From Candidatus Planktophila sp. (lineage in GTDB: Bacteria; Actinomycetota; Actinomycetes; Nanopelagicales; Nanopelagicaceae): a DNA stretch of 64,000 nt. Under the pieces are notes generated by a model. The model was not told where the DNA came from. It searched no databases and worked only from the letters and a program-made list of their open reading frames with translations. Below are positions 33,563 to 43,449 of the stretch, piece by piece. Within the stretch, counting starts at the first letter, position 1; every line of letters starts with the position of its first letter. The translations under genes and the position numbers were made by a program. The DNA lies in assembly GCA_030649935.1 (NCBI GenBank), contig JAUSFN010000026.1, positions 62,001 through 126,000 on the forward strand. Direction: 5' to 3'.

Positions 33563-35445
33563 TAATTGGTACCGCCTTTCGCAATTTCCTCTTGTGTCAT
33601 GTATTTCTCCAACTCATGAATATCAAAGAGGTCGAAGAGTTCTTTAGGTAGTGCAGGCAGTGCCTGTTGGCGAACATTTACTTGTACCCCATCAAATGAT
33701 GAGATGTGATTGATTTGACGCCACTTATTGTTCATCCCAGGGAAATCCTCGCGTGTGTGTCCACCTCGTGACTCTTCACGCAGAATTGCCGACTTTGCAG
33801 TTGATTCAGCAACTAACAGCATGTTGTCTAAATCGAATGCTAAATGGAATCCTGGGTTAAATTTACGTCCCCCGCTTACAGAGACATTAGCGCTGCGCTT
33901 TCTAATATCTGCAATCTGAGTAATTGCATCTTCCAATTCGCTAGCAGTTCGAATAATCCCAACTAAGTTGTGGGCAACCTCCTGAAGCTCTGCGTGGAGA
34001 GCGTAGGAGTTTTCACCGCCCTCGCGATCAAATGGTGCTTGAATCCTTGTCGCGGCAGTTCTAATCGCCGAATCGCTCACTGGATTCTTGCCGTTGCTCT
34101 TAAAGTATTGCGCAGCACCGATTCCAGCACGTCGGCCAAATACTAAGAGATCGGTGAGTGAGTTTCCACCTAAGCGATTTGAGCCATGCATCCCACCGGC
34201 AACTTCACCCGCAGCAAATAATCCAGGTACTCCGACTGCTGCGGCGCTATCAGGATCTACTTCTACTCCGCCCATCACATAGTGACAAGTCGGGCCGACC
34301 TCCATTGGCTCTTTCGTTATATCAACACCTGCTAGTTCAAAGAACTGGTGCCACATTGAGGGCAGGCGCTTCTTAATTACTTCAGCTGATAAGCGTTTTG
34401 AAACATCTAAAAACACTCCGCCATGTTCGGTTCCGCGACCTGCTTTTACTTCGCTGTTAATTGCGCGCGCAACTTCATCGCGCGGCAACAGTTCAGGTGG
34501 TCGGCGATTGTTATCTTGATCAACATACCAACGATCGGCTTCTGCCTCATTGTCGGCGTAAATCTCCTTGAATACATCAGGGATGTAATTAAACATGAAT
34601 CGCTCGCCCGCAGTATTAGTAAGGACTCCACCCTCACCGCGTACCGATTCAGTAACTAAAATTCCTCGAACCGATGGTGGCCAAACCATTCCTGTTGGAT
34701 GGAACTGTAAAAACTCCATATCAACTAAGTTCGCACCGGCTTTGAGTGCCAACGCGTGGCCATCTCCTGTACCTTCCCAAGAGTTTGACGTGATCTTAAA
34801 AGTCTTTCCGACTCCACCTGTTGCTATAATGACAGTTGGTGCTTCAAATAAAACTTCAGCGCCGCTTTCGCGCCAATAACCATAAGCGCCTGAAACCCTG
34901 CCGTTCTCCTTTAAAATATCGGTGATAGTTAACTCCGCGAAGACTTTAACATTGCTCTCCATCGAAGCGTACTGTTTGCCATCTTTTTGTTGTAACGCAA
35001 CTATTTTCTGTTGCATTGTGCGGATAAGCTCTAAACCTGTGCGGTCTCCGACGTGTGCAAGACGTGGATACTCATGTCCGCCGAAGTTACGTTGAGAAAT
35101 CTTTCCCTCTTTAGTTCGATCAAAGAGCGCGCCCCATGTTTCTAACTCCCAGATGCGATCGGGTGCCTCTTTGGCATGTAACTCGGCCATACGGTAATGA
35201 TTGAGGAATTTGCCTCCTCGCATGGTGTCGCGAAAGTGAACCATCCAGTTGTCGTTGTCGTTGACGTTACCCATTGATGCTGCAGCTCCGCCTTCAGCCA
35301 TTACCGTATGGGCCTTGCCAAATAGGGATTTACAGATAATTGCAACGCGTAAACCAGCTTCGCGAGCTTCAACTGCCGCACGTAAACCAGCACCACCTGC
35401 ACCGATGACAAGCACGTCGTATGAGTGACGCTCTAATTCGCTCAT
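33562..35445 (-). CDS. sdhA: Succinate dehydrogenase flavoprotein subunit
   Basis: 627 aa. FAD-binding Rossmann start VLVIGAGGAGLRAAVEA, the HTVMAEGGAAAS region around the FAD-linking His, FLQFHPTGM, and MGGVEVD and GLFAAGEVAGGMHGSNRLGGNS in the C-terminal part. It oxidises succinate to fumarate in the TCA cycle. The neighbours provide the iron-sulfur subunit and a five-helix-like anchor. Length fits the actinobacterial Sdh1-type flavoprotein. Confidence 0.95.
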   Translation of the reverse strand: MSELERHSYDVLVIGAGGAGLRAAVEAREAGLRVAIICKSLFGKAHTVMAEGGAAASMGNVNDNDNWMVHFRDTMRGGKFLNHYRMAELHAKEAPDRIWELETWGALFDRTKEGKISQRNFGGHEYPRLAHVGDRTGLELIRTMQQKIVALQQKDGKQYASMESNVKVFAELTITDILKENGRVSGAYGYWRESGAEVLFEAPTVIIATGGVGKTFKITSNSWEGTGDGHALALKAGANLVDMEFLQFHPTGMVWPPSVRGILVTESVRGEGGVLTNTAGERFMFNYIPDVFKEIYADNEAEADRWYVDQDNNRRPPELLPRDEVARAINSEVKAGRGTEHGGVFLDVSKRLSAEVIKKRLPSMWHQFFELAGVDITKEPMEVGPTCHYVMGGVEVDPDSAAAVGVPGLFAAGEVAGGMHGSNRLGGNSLTDLLVFGRRAGIGAAQYFKSNGKNPVSDSAIRTAATRIQAPFDREGGENSYALHAELQEVAHNLVGIIRTASELEDAITQIADIRKRSANVSVSGGRKFNPGFHLAFDLDNMLLVAESTAKSAILREESRGGHTREDFPGMNNKWRQINHISSFDGVQVNVRQQALPALPKELFDLFDIHELEKYMTQEEIAKGGTN

Positions 35446-35456
35446 TTTAATTTCCT

Positions 35457-36260
35457 TTAAAAGAAGTAGAAGTTAGTGATTGCACCAGATGCAACCGCGC
35501 GGACGTAAATATCGGCACTTGCTACTCCGAAGAGTGAGATCCATGCAAAATTTTGGTGCTTATGATTGAGTGCAGAGACAAAAGTCCAGGCTTTATAACG
35601 CACTGGGTGTTTTGAGAAGTGCTTTAAGCGACCGCCGAGTGTATGACGACATGTGTGGCATGAGAGTGAATAGAGCCACAACATTGTTGTTGAAAATAGA
35701 AACACAAGGGTTCCAACACTTAAATGTCCCCACTCTTTATCGGCATTTCTAAAAGCTAAAATTGTGTCCCAAGTTAAAATTACATTGAAAACCAAGCCTG
35801 CATAAAAAAACCAGCGGTGGCTGTTCTGCAAGATGAGTGGTGCGCGTGTTTCACCTGTGTACTTTTTATGTGGCTCGGCCACTGCACATGCAGGTGGTGA
35901 CAACCAAAAAGCTCGGTAATAAGCCTTACGGTAGTAATAACATGTCATGCGGAAACCTAGTGGGAAGATCAAAATAAATAGCGCTGGTGATATCCCAATT
36001 CCAAAATACTTATTATTAAAAGGTTGACCAAAGATTGCTAGCGCCGTTCCAGGTTCACATGATGTAGATAAACATGGTGAATAGAATGGTGAGATTAAAG
36101 GTTCTACAAAATAATATTTATTTTCAAATGCGCGAAGAGTTGCATAGATAACAAATGAGAAAAGTACTCCGAATGTTATGGCCGGTTGTAGCCACCATTT
36201 ATCAGTGCGCAGAGTGCGCTCTTTAATCTTTGCTCTACTTGGTGAAAAAACACCTGACAT
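35457..36260 (-). CDS. sdhC: Succinate dehydrogenase membrane anchor (cytochrome b-like subunit)
   Basis: 267 aa with about five membrane segments. Possible heme-ligand His residues lie in ILQNSHRWFFYAGL and LSCHTCRHTLGG. It resembles the single, larger anchor of the Mycobacterium Sdh1 complex (Rv0249c type) rather than the separate small SdhC and SdhD subunits. ATG 36260 begins the operon; SdhA follows after 11 bp. No SdhD-like gene is present. Confidence 0.82.
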   Translation of the reverse strand: MSGVFSPSRAKIKERTLRTDKWWLQPAITFGVLFSFVIYATLRAFENKYYFVEPLISPFYSPCLSTSCEPGTALAIFGQPFNNKYFGIGISPALFILIFPLGFRMTCYYYRKAYYRAFWLSPPACAVAEPHKKYTGETRAPLILQNSHRWFFYAGLVFNVILTWDTILAFRNADKEWGHLSVGTLVFLFSTTMLWLYSLSCHTCRHTLGGRLKHFSKHPVRYKAWTFVSALNHKHQNFAWISLFGVASADIYVRAVASGAITNFYFF

Positions 36261-36321
36261 TGCCAGCCCCCAGCCTCATTGATTTGGGTAAATCACTAGG
36301 GGCTAGTGTGCTCTTGTCGAG

Positions 36322-36354
36322 AAAAAACGGCTATTAATATCCGCTCTTAATGGC
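36322..36354 (-). terminator. Probable terminator of tRNA-Ser(UGA)
   Basis: On the minus strand GCCATTAA pairs with TTAATAGC (one mismatch) around a 9-nt loop and is followed by a run of six T. It lies 27 bp after the tRNA 3' end and upstream of sdhC. Confidence 0.6.
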
Positions 36355-36381
36355 TATGAACTCAGCCACATGGGTAAAAAT

Positions 36382-36467
36382 TGGCGGAGGGCGTGGGATT
36401 TGAACCCACGAAACTTTCGTTTGCCGGTTTTCAAGACCGGTGCACTCGGCCGCTATGCGAGCCCTCC
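36382..36467 (-). tRNA. tRNA-Ser (anticodon UGA)
   Basis: Minus-strand cloverleaf: acceptor GGAGGGC/GCCCTCC, anticodon stem CCGGT/ACCGG with loop CTTGAAA (anticodon TGA in DNA), long variable arm CGAAAGTTTCG, and T loop GGG-TTCAAAT-CCC. CCA is encoded at 36382-36384. It reads UCN-type serine codons and lies near serS. Confidence 0.96.
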
Positions 36468-36515
36468 GTGGGAGAGGTTACCTGACTTAGGTCTTATCGA
36501 AAAATCGGCGCTAGT

Positions 36516-37328
36516 TTAGGCAGGTAGTTTTAAAAGCTCTTCAATGACTATCGCCACACCATCTTCCATATGCGGACCAGCAACACTAGTTGAATACTTA
36601 ACTCCGTCAGGGTGGCCATCGGCCATTGCATACGATCGTCCACACCATTGAAGCATTGAAAAATCATTGGGGTTATCACCGAATGAGATGCAATCACTGG
36701 AATCAATATTTAGTCGCGTAGCAACTTTTGCAAGAGTCTGCCCTTTAGAAATACCTAAGGCTGAGATTTCAAGTAGAGACTCATTTGCATTTGAGTGGGT
36801 TACCGTAACAAGACCCTCGAGTTCAGGAAGTGCAATTTCTAACATCTCATCAGATGTAAGTTCGCCACCGCTGCAACGGGCTAGCATTTTAAAGGCTGGG
36901 CCTTTAATTGCGTCTTCGATTCGCTCCACTCCAACATTATCTAAACCAATATCCCACCGAGGAACATAAATTTTCTCGCGGTGATAATAATCATGTGACT
37001 CAATTGCAAAAGATATTGGTGGGATTGCGATGCGAAGGCGTTGGGCAACTTCTGCCTGTAACTCTTTTGAAATCATCCACTCTTCTGTGACGGTACTGGT
37101 CTTAAGGTCATATAACATCGCGCCATTGCCACAAATTGCACCACCGAATCCAAAGGCATCACGAATCTCATCCATCCAACGTGGTGGGCGCCCCGTAACG
37201 AAGTAAATATGAATGCCCATTGCATGGGCCTTCGAGAAGGCTTCGATCGTACGCTTTGAAATTGTTCCATCGTATTGGACAATGGTTCCATCTAAGTCGG
37301 TAGCAATAAGTTTTGGGCGTTTACTCAC
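36516..37328 (-). CDS. HAD-superfamily Cof-type phosphatase
   Basis: 270 aa. Motif [12 protein letters not shown] with the nucleophilic Asp, motif II FVTGRPP, and the C-terminal [13 protein letters not shown] with the metal-binding Asp pair. A C2-type cap lies between, typical of Cof/YbiV-like sugar or cofactor phosphatases. It overlaps serS by 4 bp, so it is in an operon with serS and pheA. The physiological phosphate ester is unknown. Confidence 0.9.
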   Translation of the reverse strand: MSKRPKLIATDLDGTIVQYDGTISKRTIEAFSKAHAMGIHIYFVTGRPPRWMDEIRDAFGFGGAICGNGAMLYDLKTSTVTEEWMISKELQAEVAQRLRIAIPPISFAIESHDYYHREKIYVPRWDIGLDNVGVERIEDAIKGPAFKMLARCSGGELTSDEMLEIALPELEGLVTVTHSNANESLLEISALGISKGQTLAKVATRLNIDSSDCISFGDNPNDFSMLQWCGRSYAMADGHPDGVKYSTSVAGPHMEDGVAIVIEELLKLPA

Positions 37329-38584
37329 ACCAACTCAAATCGATCTTTATTAAGAAATGGCCGCAGTGCAGCAGGAATATTGACTGTTCCGTCGGCATTT
37401 TGATGATTTTCCAAAATTGCAACAATCATGCGTGGGATTGCAACTAAGGTTCCATTTAAAGTTGCAACGGCCTTTGTGCCATCAGCGTCTTTGTAACGAA
37501 TATTTAAGCGGCGGGCTTGAAACTCGGTGCAATTCGAAGTGCTTGTAACCTCTCGATAAGCATTTTGAGTTGGAATCCACGCTTCTATATCGAATTTCCG
37601 ATTGGCACTTGATCCAAGATCCCCCGATGCGACATCTATGACACGATAAGGAATCTCCATTGCATTTAGAAAGTCCTTCTCCCACTGTAATAAACGTTTG
37701 TGTTCTTCTATGGCTTGATCTGGGTGGCAGAATGAAAACATTTCAACTTTATCAAATTGGTGAACACGAATAATTCCGCGAGTATCTTTGCCATATGTAC
37801 CAGCCTCGCGTCGAAAACACGATGAATAGCCAGCGTAACGAATTGGCAGTTTTTCAGCTGGGAGAACTTCGTCCATATGAAATGCTGCAAGAGGAACCTC
37901 GCTCGTGCCTACGAGATATACATCATCTTTTTCTAAGTGATAAACATTTTCTGCCGCTTGACCTAAAAATCCTGTTCCCTCCATAGCCGGTGGGTTTACC
38001 AACACGGGTGGGATTACTGGCGTAAAACCCGCTTTTAGCGCTGATGCAATCGCATAATTAACAAGTGCAAACTCAAGCATTGCACCCGAACCGGTTAAAT
38101 AATATGAGCGAGAACCGGCAACTTTCGCGCCGCGTTCAGTATCTATTGCACCTAAAAGTTTCCCGAGTTCAACATGATCTCTCGCGACGAAATCAAATGT
38201 GCGTGGAGCGCCAACATGTTCGAGTACTACAAAATCCTCTTCTTTTCCTATCGGCGCAGCTGGATCCAAGACATTAGAAAGCTGCATCACAAGGTTTTTA
38301 GTTGCATCCTCAAGTTCTGTGCGCTTAGCGTCGGCTTCTTTAACTTTCATAGCCAGCGCCTTTGAATTTTCTAGAAGTGCAGTTTTTTCATCACCTTTTG
38401 CCGAAGCAACCAATTTAGACAAAGTATTTTGCTCAGCACGAAGTGCTTCAAATTCATTTATTGCTATCCGGCGATTTTCATCACTGACCAACGCTTTATC
38501 TACAATGGTCTCATCTTCAAAACGTCCTCGTTGAGATGCTCGTACTACTTCAGGATTCTCACGCAAAAATTTGAGGTCAATCAT
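37325..38584 (-). CDS. serS: Seryl-tRNA synthetase
   Basis: 419 aa. N-terminal antiparallel coiled-coil tRNA-binding arm (about 27-105) followed by the class II catalytic domain: [13 protein letters not shown], motif 2 [22 protein letters not shown] and motif 3 [19 protein letters not shown]. It charges tRNA-Ser. Overlaps pheA upstream and the HAD gene downstream by 4 bp each. Normal length for bacterial SerRS. Confidence 0.97.
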   Translation of the reverse strand: MIDLKFLRENPEVVRASQRGRFEDETIVDKALVSDENRRIAINEFEALRAEQNTLSKLVASAKGDEKTALLENSKALAMKVKEADAKRTELEDATKNLVMQLSNVLDPAAPIGKEEDFVVLEHVGAPRTFDFVARDHVELGKLLGAIDTERGAKVAGSRSYYLTGSGAMLEFALVNYAIASALKAGFTPVIPPVLVNPPAMEGTGFLGQAAENVYHLEKDDVYLVGTSEVPLAAFHMDEVLPAEKLPIRYAGYSSCFRREAGTYGKDTRGIIRVHQFDKVEMFSFCHPDQAIEEHKRLLQWEKDFLNAMEIPYRVIDVASGDLGSSANRKFDIEAWIPTQNAYREVTSTSNCTEFQARRLNIRYKDADGTKAVATLNGTLVAIPRMIVAILENHQNADGTVNIPAALRPFLNKDRFELV

Positions 38585-39411
38585 TTTCCAGCCTTTTCTC
38601 GTGGGTAAGAGCCAAGGAAGCGGATGTCTTCACATATAGCACGCAAAGCTTCAACTGTCTCTTTTATAGCAGCGTCTGCAATATGGCCCTCTGCATCGAT
38701 AATGAAATGGTAATGTCCCAGTTCTAAACCTGTAGGTCGGCTTTGAATAAAAGTTAGATTAACATTCCGCTTAGCAAATTCAGTCAAGATATCTAGAAGC
38801 GCTCCGGCGTGGTCTATTCCGATAAATACCGCAAGTGATGTGCGATCTAAGCCAGTTGCTTTTGGCGTCACGCCTGGCTTTGAAACAAGAACGAAGCGAG
38901 TAACCGCCCCTAAATTGTCACCAATATTATCGGCGATTACGCGCAGACCATAATGCGCAGCGGCTACTGGGGCAGCAATTGCCGCATCAAACTCTCCACG
39001 TCCAATTGCTTCGGCCGCTGCAGCTGTTGAGGCTGTAGCTATTAATTCAGCTTCCGGATAATTAGTTGCTATGTATGTTCGGCACTGAGCTTCTGCATGG
39101 GGATGGGTTGCAATTCGACGTATGTCAAAGACATCTCTCTTAACCATCAATGCGAAGGAGACGGGCAGGGTAACTTCACCAACAATTGTTAATGGGGTGC
39201 CTGTAGCAAGTTCGTCAAGAGTCCTAGCGACCACACCTTCAACGGAGTTTTCAATGGGTACTAGTGCAAAATGAGCCTTACCAACTCGGACAGCATCTAG
39301 CGCTGCTGTGACATTTGCATAAGGAATGAGCGAGTCGTTAGAAGAGGTAATCTTTTTAAGTGCCGCTTCGGTGAAAGTTCCTTTTGGGCCAAGATATGCA
39401 TATGTACTCAC
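38581..39411 (-). CDS. pheA: Prephenate dehydratase
   Basis: 276 aa. N-terminal prephenate dehydratase domain ([57 protein letters not shown]) and a C-terminal ACT domain ([20 protein letters not shown], with [16 protein letters not shown]) that senses phenylalanine. It converts prephenate to phenylpyruvate. No chorismate mutase domain is fused, as in actinobacteria. It is co-transcribed with serS. Confidence 0.96.
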   Translation of the reverse strand: MSTYAYLGPKGTFTEAALKKITSSNDSLIPYANVTAALDAVRVGKAHFALVPIENSVEGVVARTLDELATGTPLTIVGEVTLPVSFALMVKRDVFDIRRIATHPHAEAQCRTYIATNYPEAELIATASTAAAAEAIGRGEFDAAIAAPVAAAHYGLRVIADNIGDNLGAVTRFVLVSKPGVTPKATGLDRTSLAVFIGIDHAGALLDILTEFAKRNVNLTFIQSRPTGLELGHYHFIIDAEGHIADAAIKETVEALRAICEDIRFLGSYPREKAGK

Positions 39412-39414
39412 TTG

Positions 39415-40092
39415 CTAATGATACCCGAGCACCCTACGTGCATATGACGGATTGTTTGTAATCAGAACTTCAACTCCATTATCTGAACAAAAACGCATGT
39501 CATCAGCGTCATCTACAGTCCAAACAAAGAGTTTTCGATGCTCGTGGGTTAACTCGGGCTTTAGTCGTAGATATTCCACGCTTGGTCCTAAGTAATGCGC
39601 CGAGGTATATCTACGCATGAGAGTGTTAAAACTATCTTTTAATAAGGCAACTGTTGGTTGTAGTGGATTGATCTTTCGAATATTTTCTAAGGCGAGCCAG
39701 GAAAAAGACATAATTGTTATCTCATGTAGCTGCACTTCTTGAGTGATGAGTTGCATCACTTTCTTCTCGACTGCACTTCCAGTTGGTACGGGGTGTTTTG
39801 TTTCAATTGCTAACTCTTTTTTATTGTCTCTAGCTAATTCAAGTAGCTCATCTAATAGAATTGCCTCTGGGTAGTGGCGTTTTATCTCCATAAAATCCAT
39901 CTCAGCAATTCGCCCGCTATAACTAGCCACCCGCTTCATATCGGCGTCATGCCAGAGAACGAGCTGATTATCTTGTGTCACCCGAACATCACATTCAAAG
40001 CCATCGGCCCCATCATCGAGAGCGCCTTGATAGGCCCTCATTGTCATCTCCGGAAAATCAATCGATGCACCACGGTGGGCGTAAATCTTCAT
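39415..40092 (-). CDS. Glycerophosphodiester phosphodiesterase family protein
   Basis: 225 aa. GDPD TIM barrel: YAHRGASIDFPEMTMRAYQGA with catalytic His, GADGFECDVRVTQDNQLVLWHDADM with Glu, Asp and His, LLDELLEL, LAIETKHP with conserved Glu and Lys, and FVWTVDDADDM. It releases glycerol-3-phosphate from phosphodiester head groups. No signal peptide, so cytoplasmic. The second residue cluster has PEMT for the usual PENT. It stops 3 bp before pheA starts on the same strand. Confidence 0.92.
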   Translation of the reverse strand: MKIYAHRGASIDFPEMTMRAYQGALDDGADGFECDVRVTQDNQLVLWHDADMKRVASYSGRIAEMDFMEIKRHYPEAILLDELLELARDNKKELAIETKHPVPTGSAVEKKVMQLITQEVQLHEITIMSFSWLALENIRKINPLQPTVALLKDSFNTLMRRYTSAHYLGPSVEYLRLKPELTHEHRKLFVWTVDDADDMRFCSDNGVEVLITNNPSYARRVLGYH

Positions 40093-40126
40093 GATTAAAG
40101 ATTAACAGGGGTTAGGCTTACCTCTT

Positions 40127-40900
40127 ATGGGCGGCTTTTACTTCGATAGCGATGCGCGCTCAGCCCTGGGTTTGGTACGAAACGGCAATGAGGATTCGGC
40201 TTTTGTCTCTGGCCGTTTAATCGCGGTTGCTGATGGAATGGGCGGCCATGCCGGCGGAGAGGTTGCTTCCAGAATCGCAATTAGAACTCTTCAATCAATG
40301 GCTCCGATGCTCACGGATGAAACTATTGATTCTGATTCAGCGCACGATTTATTAATCAACTCGTTGCACACAATCGACACTGAAATTGGCGATTATTCCC
40401 GGGAGGCAATCGAACTACGAGGAATGGGAACTACATTAACTGCGCTCGTGATTCATAATGATTCAATTGCACTATTGCATGTTGGTGATTCACGATGTTA
40501 TCGATTACGCGGAAACACCATCGAGCAGTTAAGTAATGACCATACCGTTATTCAAGAATTACTTTCTCAAGGAGCTATCACTATTACCGAGGCCCTTGAT
40601 CATCCTCAACGTTCTGTATTAACCCAAGCGCTTATGGGTGAAGGAAACCTTGTTCCCGTTTTACAACTATTTGATGCTAAAGAGGGTGATCGTTATCTTT
40701 TATGTAGCGATGGTTTATCGAGTGTTTTAACCGAGAAAGAGATAAAGCTTCTCTTAAAGAAACGTGATAGAAAGGCCGCAATTAAAGCGCTGATTGATGC
40801 AGCATATATTCAAGGTGCACCAGATAACATCACAGCTCTTATTGCAGATATCACTCGTGAAGAAGTTATCACAAATGAGTTTTTGGGGGCCGCGCTGTGA
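40127..40900 (+). CDS. pstP: PP2C-type Ser/Thr protein phosphatase
   Basis: 257 aa. PP2C motifs in order: SALGLVRNGNEDSAF, VADGMGGHAGGEVAS, GMGTTLTALVI, LHVGDSRCYRLR, LLCSDGLSSVL and APDNITALI; the metal-binding Asp residues are all intact. It dephosphorylates PknB and its substrates. Mycobacterial PstP has a membrane helix and an outer domain after the catalytic part; here the protein ends right after the catalytic domain. Its stop overlaps the GTG of pknB by 4 bp, with no rodA, pbpA or pknA in between. Confidence 0.95.
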   Translation: MGGFYFDSDARSALGLVRNGNEDSAFVSGRLIAVADGMGGHAGGEVASRIAIRTLQSMAPMLTDETIDSDSAHDLLINSLHTIDTEIGDYSREAIELRGMGTTLTALVIHNDSIALLHVGDSRCYRLRGNTIEQLSNDHTVIQELLSQGAITITEALDHPQRSVLTQALMGEGNLVPVLQLFDAKEGDRYLLCSDGLSSVLTEKEIKLLLKKRDRKAAIKALIDAAYIQGAPDNITALIADITREEVITNEFLGAAL

Positions 40901-42447
40901 GCACAGCACTTCTGGGTGGCCGTTACAAGCTCGGTGAAATGATTGGCACCGGTGGAATGGCCGATGTTTATGCCGCAAAAGATATAAGGCTTGCACGCGC
41001 TGTTGCTATCAAAGTTTTGCGGAGTGATTTAGCCCGCGATCCATCCTTTGTTGCTCGTTTTAGAAAAGAGGCCTTAGCTGCCGCTGGTTTAAACCACCCA
41101 GGCATTGTTGCTGTTTATGATTCGGGTGAAGAACCTGCGCCGTATATTGTTATGGAACTTGTCTCTGGTCAGACTCTTCGCGAACTCATACATAAAGGCG
41201 AGCGTATTCCGCTTAAACGAGCTCTTACAATTGGTGAAGGAATTTTAGCTGCTCTCGAATATTCGCATGAGCGAGGCATTGTCCACCGTGATATCAAACC
41301 AGCAAATGTTATGATTACTGATCAAGGTGATGTAAAAGTCATGGATTTTGGAATAGCGCGTGCGCTTGCAGATTTAGGTGCGACGTTAACAAATACATGG
41401 AACATTGTTGGGACCGCCCAATACTTATCCCCTGAGCAGGCTTTGGGTGAAGTTGCAGATCTTCGCAGTGATATTTACTCAACTGGTTGCTTGCTCTACG
41501 AAGTTCTCACTGGAAAACCTCCCTTTACGGGTGATACTCCTGTTTCGATTGCATATCAACATGTCTCAGGAAAGTTAGTTGCCCCAAGCGTGCTTCAACC
41601 CGATTTGCCACCGGGTGTGGATGTAATTTTGGCCGTTGCTCTTGCTAAGAAGGTTGAGGATCGATATCAATCTGCGGGTCTCATGCTCGATGATCTCTTT
41701 AAGATCTCGGCGGGGCAGGCTTTAACTACTAAAGCCCCTCGGGCAAAGATTTCCAGGCGTAAAGTATTAATAAGTGCGATCTCATCACTTCTCGCGATTT
41801 CTTTAATCGCTACCGGGTTGATATTGACCAAACCTTCGGAAGATGAATCAACTTTCCCCCAGATTCCAAATGTTGTCGGACTTACTGAGGCTGAAGCCAA
41901 AGCTCTGTTATTGGATTATGTCGTCACAATTACACGAGCCCATGATGCTCAAATTCCTAAGGATCGCGTTGCTAGTCAGATTCCGCTTGCCACGGTGCGT
42001 GCTCAAAAAGGCTCTGGTGTTGTGCTCACACTCTCAGATGGCCCTGGAGATTCAATAGTTCCGGGGGATTTAGTTGGAATGTCATTAGCAGATGCCCGTG
42101 CTGCATTATCTGCGGTTGGCTTATTAATTGCGCGAACCGAGGCAGTACCATCAAATGAACCACAAGGAACTGTTTTAAAAGTCACACCCGAAGGTGGTTC
42201 AACAATAACCGCTGGAAGCGGCGTAATTCTACAAATCGCAAATGGCGAGATTGAGGTTCCCGAACTTATCGGAGTCGATGCGATCCAAGCGAAAACACTT
42301 CTTGCTCAAGTTGGTTTTTTAGTGAACGAGATTCAAGCCTACGATGTTGATCAACCTCTTGGTGTAGTTATTAGACAAGCCCCAGATGCAGGCACTACTC
42401 AAACGATAGGTAAATCTGTAACAATTACAATTAATACTGCGCCTTAA
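40897..42447 (+). CDS. pknB: PASTA-domain Ser/Thr protein kinase PknB
   Basis: 516 aa from GTG 40897. Kinase domain residues about 9-270: GTGGMADVY glycine loop, K39, HRDIKPANV (D132), DFG 150-152, and an activation loop rich in Thr. A basic juxtamembrane stretch precedes one helix (about 290-311), then three PASTA repeats (about 321-383, 387-448, 452-514). The outer PASTA part senses peptidoglycan fragments/lipid II; the kinase controls cell-wall synthesis and division. Mycobacterial PknB has four PASTA domains. It is fused in an operon to pstP, and converges on pabA with a 4-bp overlap. Confidence 0.97.
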   Translation: MSTALLGGRYKLGEMIGTGGMADVYAAKDIRLARAVAIKVLRSDLARDPSFVARFRKEALAAAGLNHPGIVAVYDSGEEPAPYIVMELVSGQTLRELIHKGERIPLKRALTIGEGILAALEYSHERGIVHRDIKPANVMITDQGDVKVMDFGIARALADLGATLTNTWNIVGTAQYLSPEQALGEVADLRSDIYSTGCLLYEVLTGKPPFTGDTPVSIAYQHVSGKLVAPSVLQPDLPPGVDVILAVALAKKVEDRYQSAGLMLDDLFKISAGQALTTKAPRAKISRRKVLISAISSLLAISLIATGLILTKPSEDESTFPQIPNVVGLTEAEAKALLLDYVVTITRAHDAQIPKDRVASQIPLATVRAQKGSGVVLTLSDGPGDSIVPGDLVGMSLADARAALSAVGLLIARTEAVPSNEPQGTVLKVTPEGGSTITAGSGVILQIANGEIEVPELIGVDAIQAKTLLAQVGFLVNEIQAYDVDQPLGVVIRQAPDAGTTQTIGKSVTITINTAP

Positions 42448-43076
42448 ACTTTAGTACCAACAACCGGTGAGAGACCTATCGCTTTGTCTCGCGCTTGCAT
42501 GTCTCCACACTCATGTAACCAGTTAGCTAGAATCGCGTGCCCATGCTCAGTCAATACAGATTCAGGATGAAACTGCACTCCTTCGATTGGTAGAGTGCGG
42601 TGGCGCATAGACATTACAATCCCAGAATCAGTTTGACTTGTTATTTCAAGATCCTTGCCGACTGTAGCTGGCTCAACACACAACGAGTGATATCGTGTTG
42701 CCGTAAATGGGGTAGGTAGACCTGCTAGAACTCCTTGGGATTTGTGATGTACTAACGAGGTTTTTCCATGAAGCAACTCTGGTGCTCGAGAAACAGTTGC
42801 ACCAAAAGCAGCACCGATCGCTTGATGCCCAAGACAAACCCCGAATAAAGGGATCTTTTTTTCGGCGCAGTACTTAATCATTGCGATACTTACTCCAGCT
42901 TTTTCTGGAATCCCTGGCCCAGGAGAGATAAGTACGCCGTCAAAATCTTTGGCGGCATCTGCCTCAATCTCATCATTTCGAACAACTGTGCACTCTGCTC
43001 CTAACTGACCCAGATATTGAACCAGGTTAAAAACAAATGAGTCGTAATTATCGATAACGAGGATTTTTGTTGCCAT
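42444..43076 (-). CDS. pabA: Anthranilate/para-aminobenzoate synthase glutamine amidotransferase component
   Basis: 210 aa from ATG 43076; ATG 43094 would add six residues but has no better ribosome site. Class I amidotransferase: ILVIDNYDSFVFNLVQYLG, ISPGPGIPEKAG, catalytic Cys in FGVCLGHQAIG, and the His-Glu of GVQFHPES. It supplies ammonia for folate (pABA) or tryptophan synthesis; the TrpE/PabB partner is not in the window. The position beside crgA and pknB is the normal actinobacterial one, where the gene is called trpG or pabA. Confidence 0.93.
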   Translation of the reverse strand: MATKILVIDNYDSFVFNLVQYLGQLGAECTVVRNDEIEADAAKDFDGVLISPGPGIPEKAGVSIAMIKYCAEKKIPLFGVCLGHQAIGAAFGATVSRAPELLHGKTSLVHHKSQGVLAGLPTPFTATRYHSLCVEPATVGKDLEITSQTDSGIVMSMRHRTLPIEGVQFHPESVLTEHGHAILANWLHECGDMQARDKAIGLSPVVGTKV

Positions 43077-43110
43077 AGGAGCATTCTTACCCATGGTGTA
43101 TCTTTCGTGT

Positions 43111-43377
43111 ATGCCTAAATCAAAGCTCCGTAAGAAAGTTATTGAAAAGCACTCCCATGAGGCTCAGATCGTCGTTGACGCTCCGCATGTTCCGCTTGAG
43201 AGCCCAAAGTGGCTCGCTCCGACCATGGTTGCTGGCTTTTTAATTGGCCTTTTTTGGATAGTCATTTTTTATGTTACTCAAACTCGCTATCCAATCCCGG
43301 GAATTGGCGCCTGGAACATGATTGTTGGCTTCAGCTTCATTGGTGTCGGCTTCTCTCTAGCAACTAGGTGGAGATAG
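43111..43377 (+). CDS. crgA: Cell division protein CrgA
   Basis: 88 aa from ATG 43111; the longer frame from 43093 overlaps the divergent pabA start. A charged N terminus (MPKSKLRKKV) precedes two membrane helices (WLAPTMVAGFLIGLFWIVIFYV and IGAWNMIVGFSFIGVGFSLA), exactly the CrgA pattern. CrgA is an actinobacterial septum protein that helps recruit FtsI and coordinates division. The place next to pknB and pabA confirms it. Confidence 0.93.
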   Translation: MPKSKLRKKVIEKHSHEAQIVVDAPHVPLESPKWLAPTMVAGFLIGLFWIVIFYVTQTRYPIPGIGAWNMIVGFSFIGVGFSLATRWR

Positions 43378-43424
43378 AGGTAGAGATAAGCCACCAAATT
43401 ACACGGGTGTAACTCTCTCCACAC

Positions 43425-43446
43425 TGTGGATAATCGCTGTGGATAA
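43425..43446 (+). promoter_or_regulatory. Pair of perfect DnaA boxes outside oriC
   Basis: TGTGGATAA occurs at 43425-43433 and again at 43438-43446, starts 13 bp apart, in the same orientation in the short region after crgA. These match the consensus TTATCCACA (reverse strand) exactly. The site is about 9 kb from the dnaN/dnaA origin region, so it could be a DnaA-titration or regulatory site. Confidence 0.7.
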
Positions 43447-43449
43447 CTC

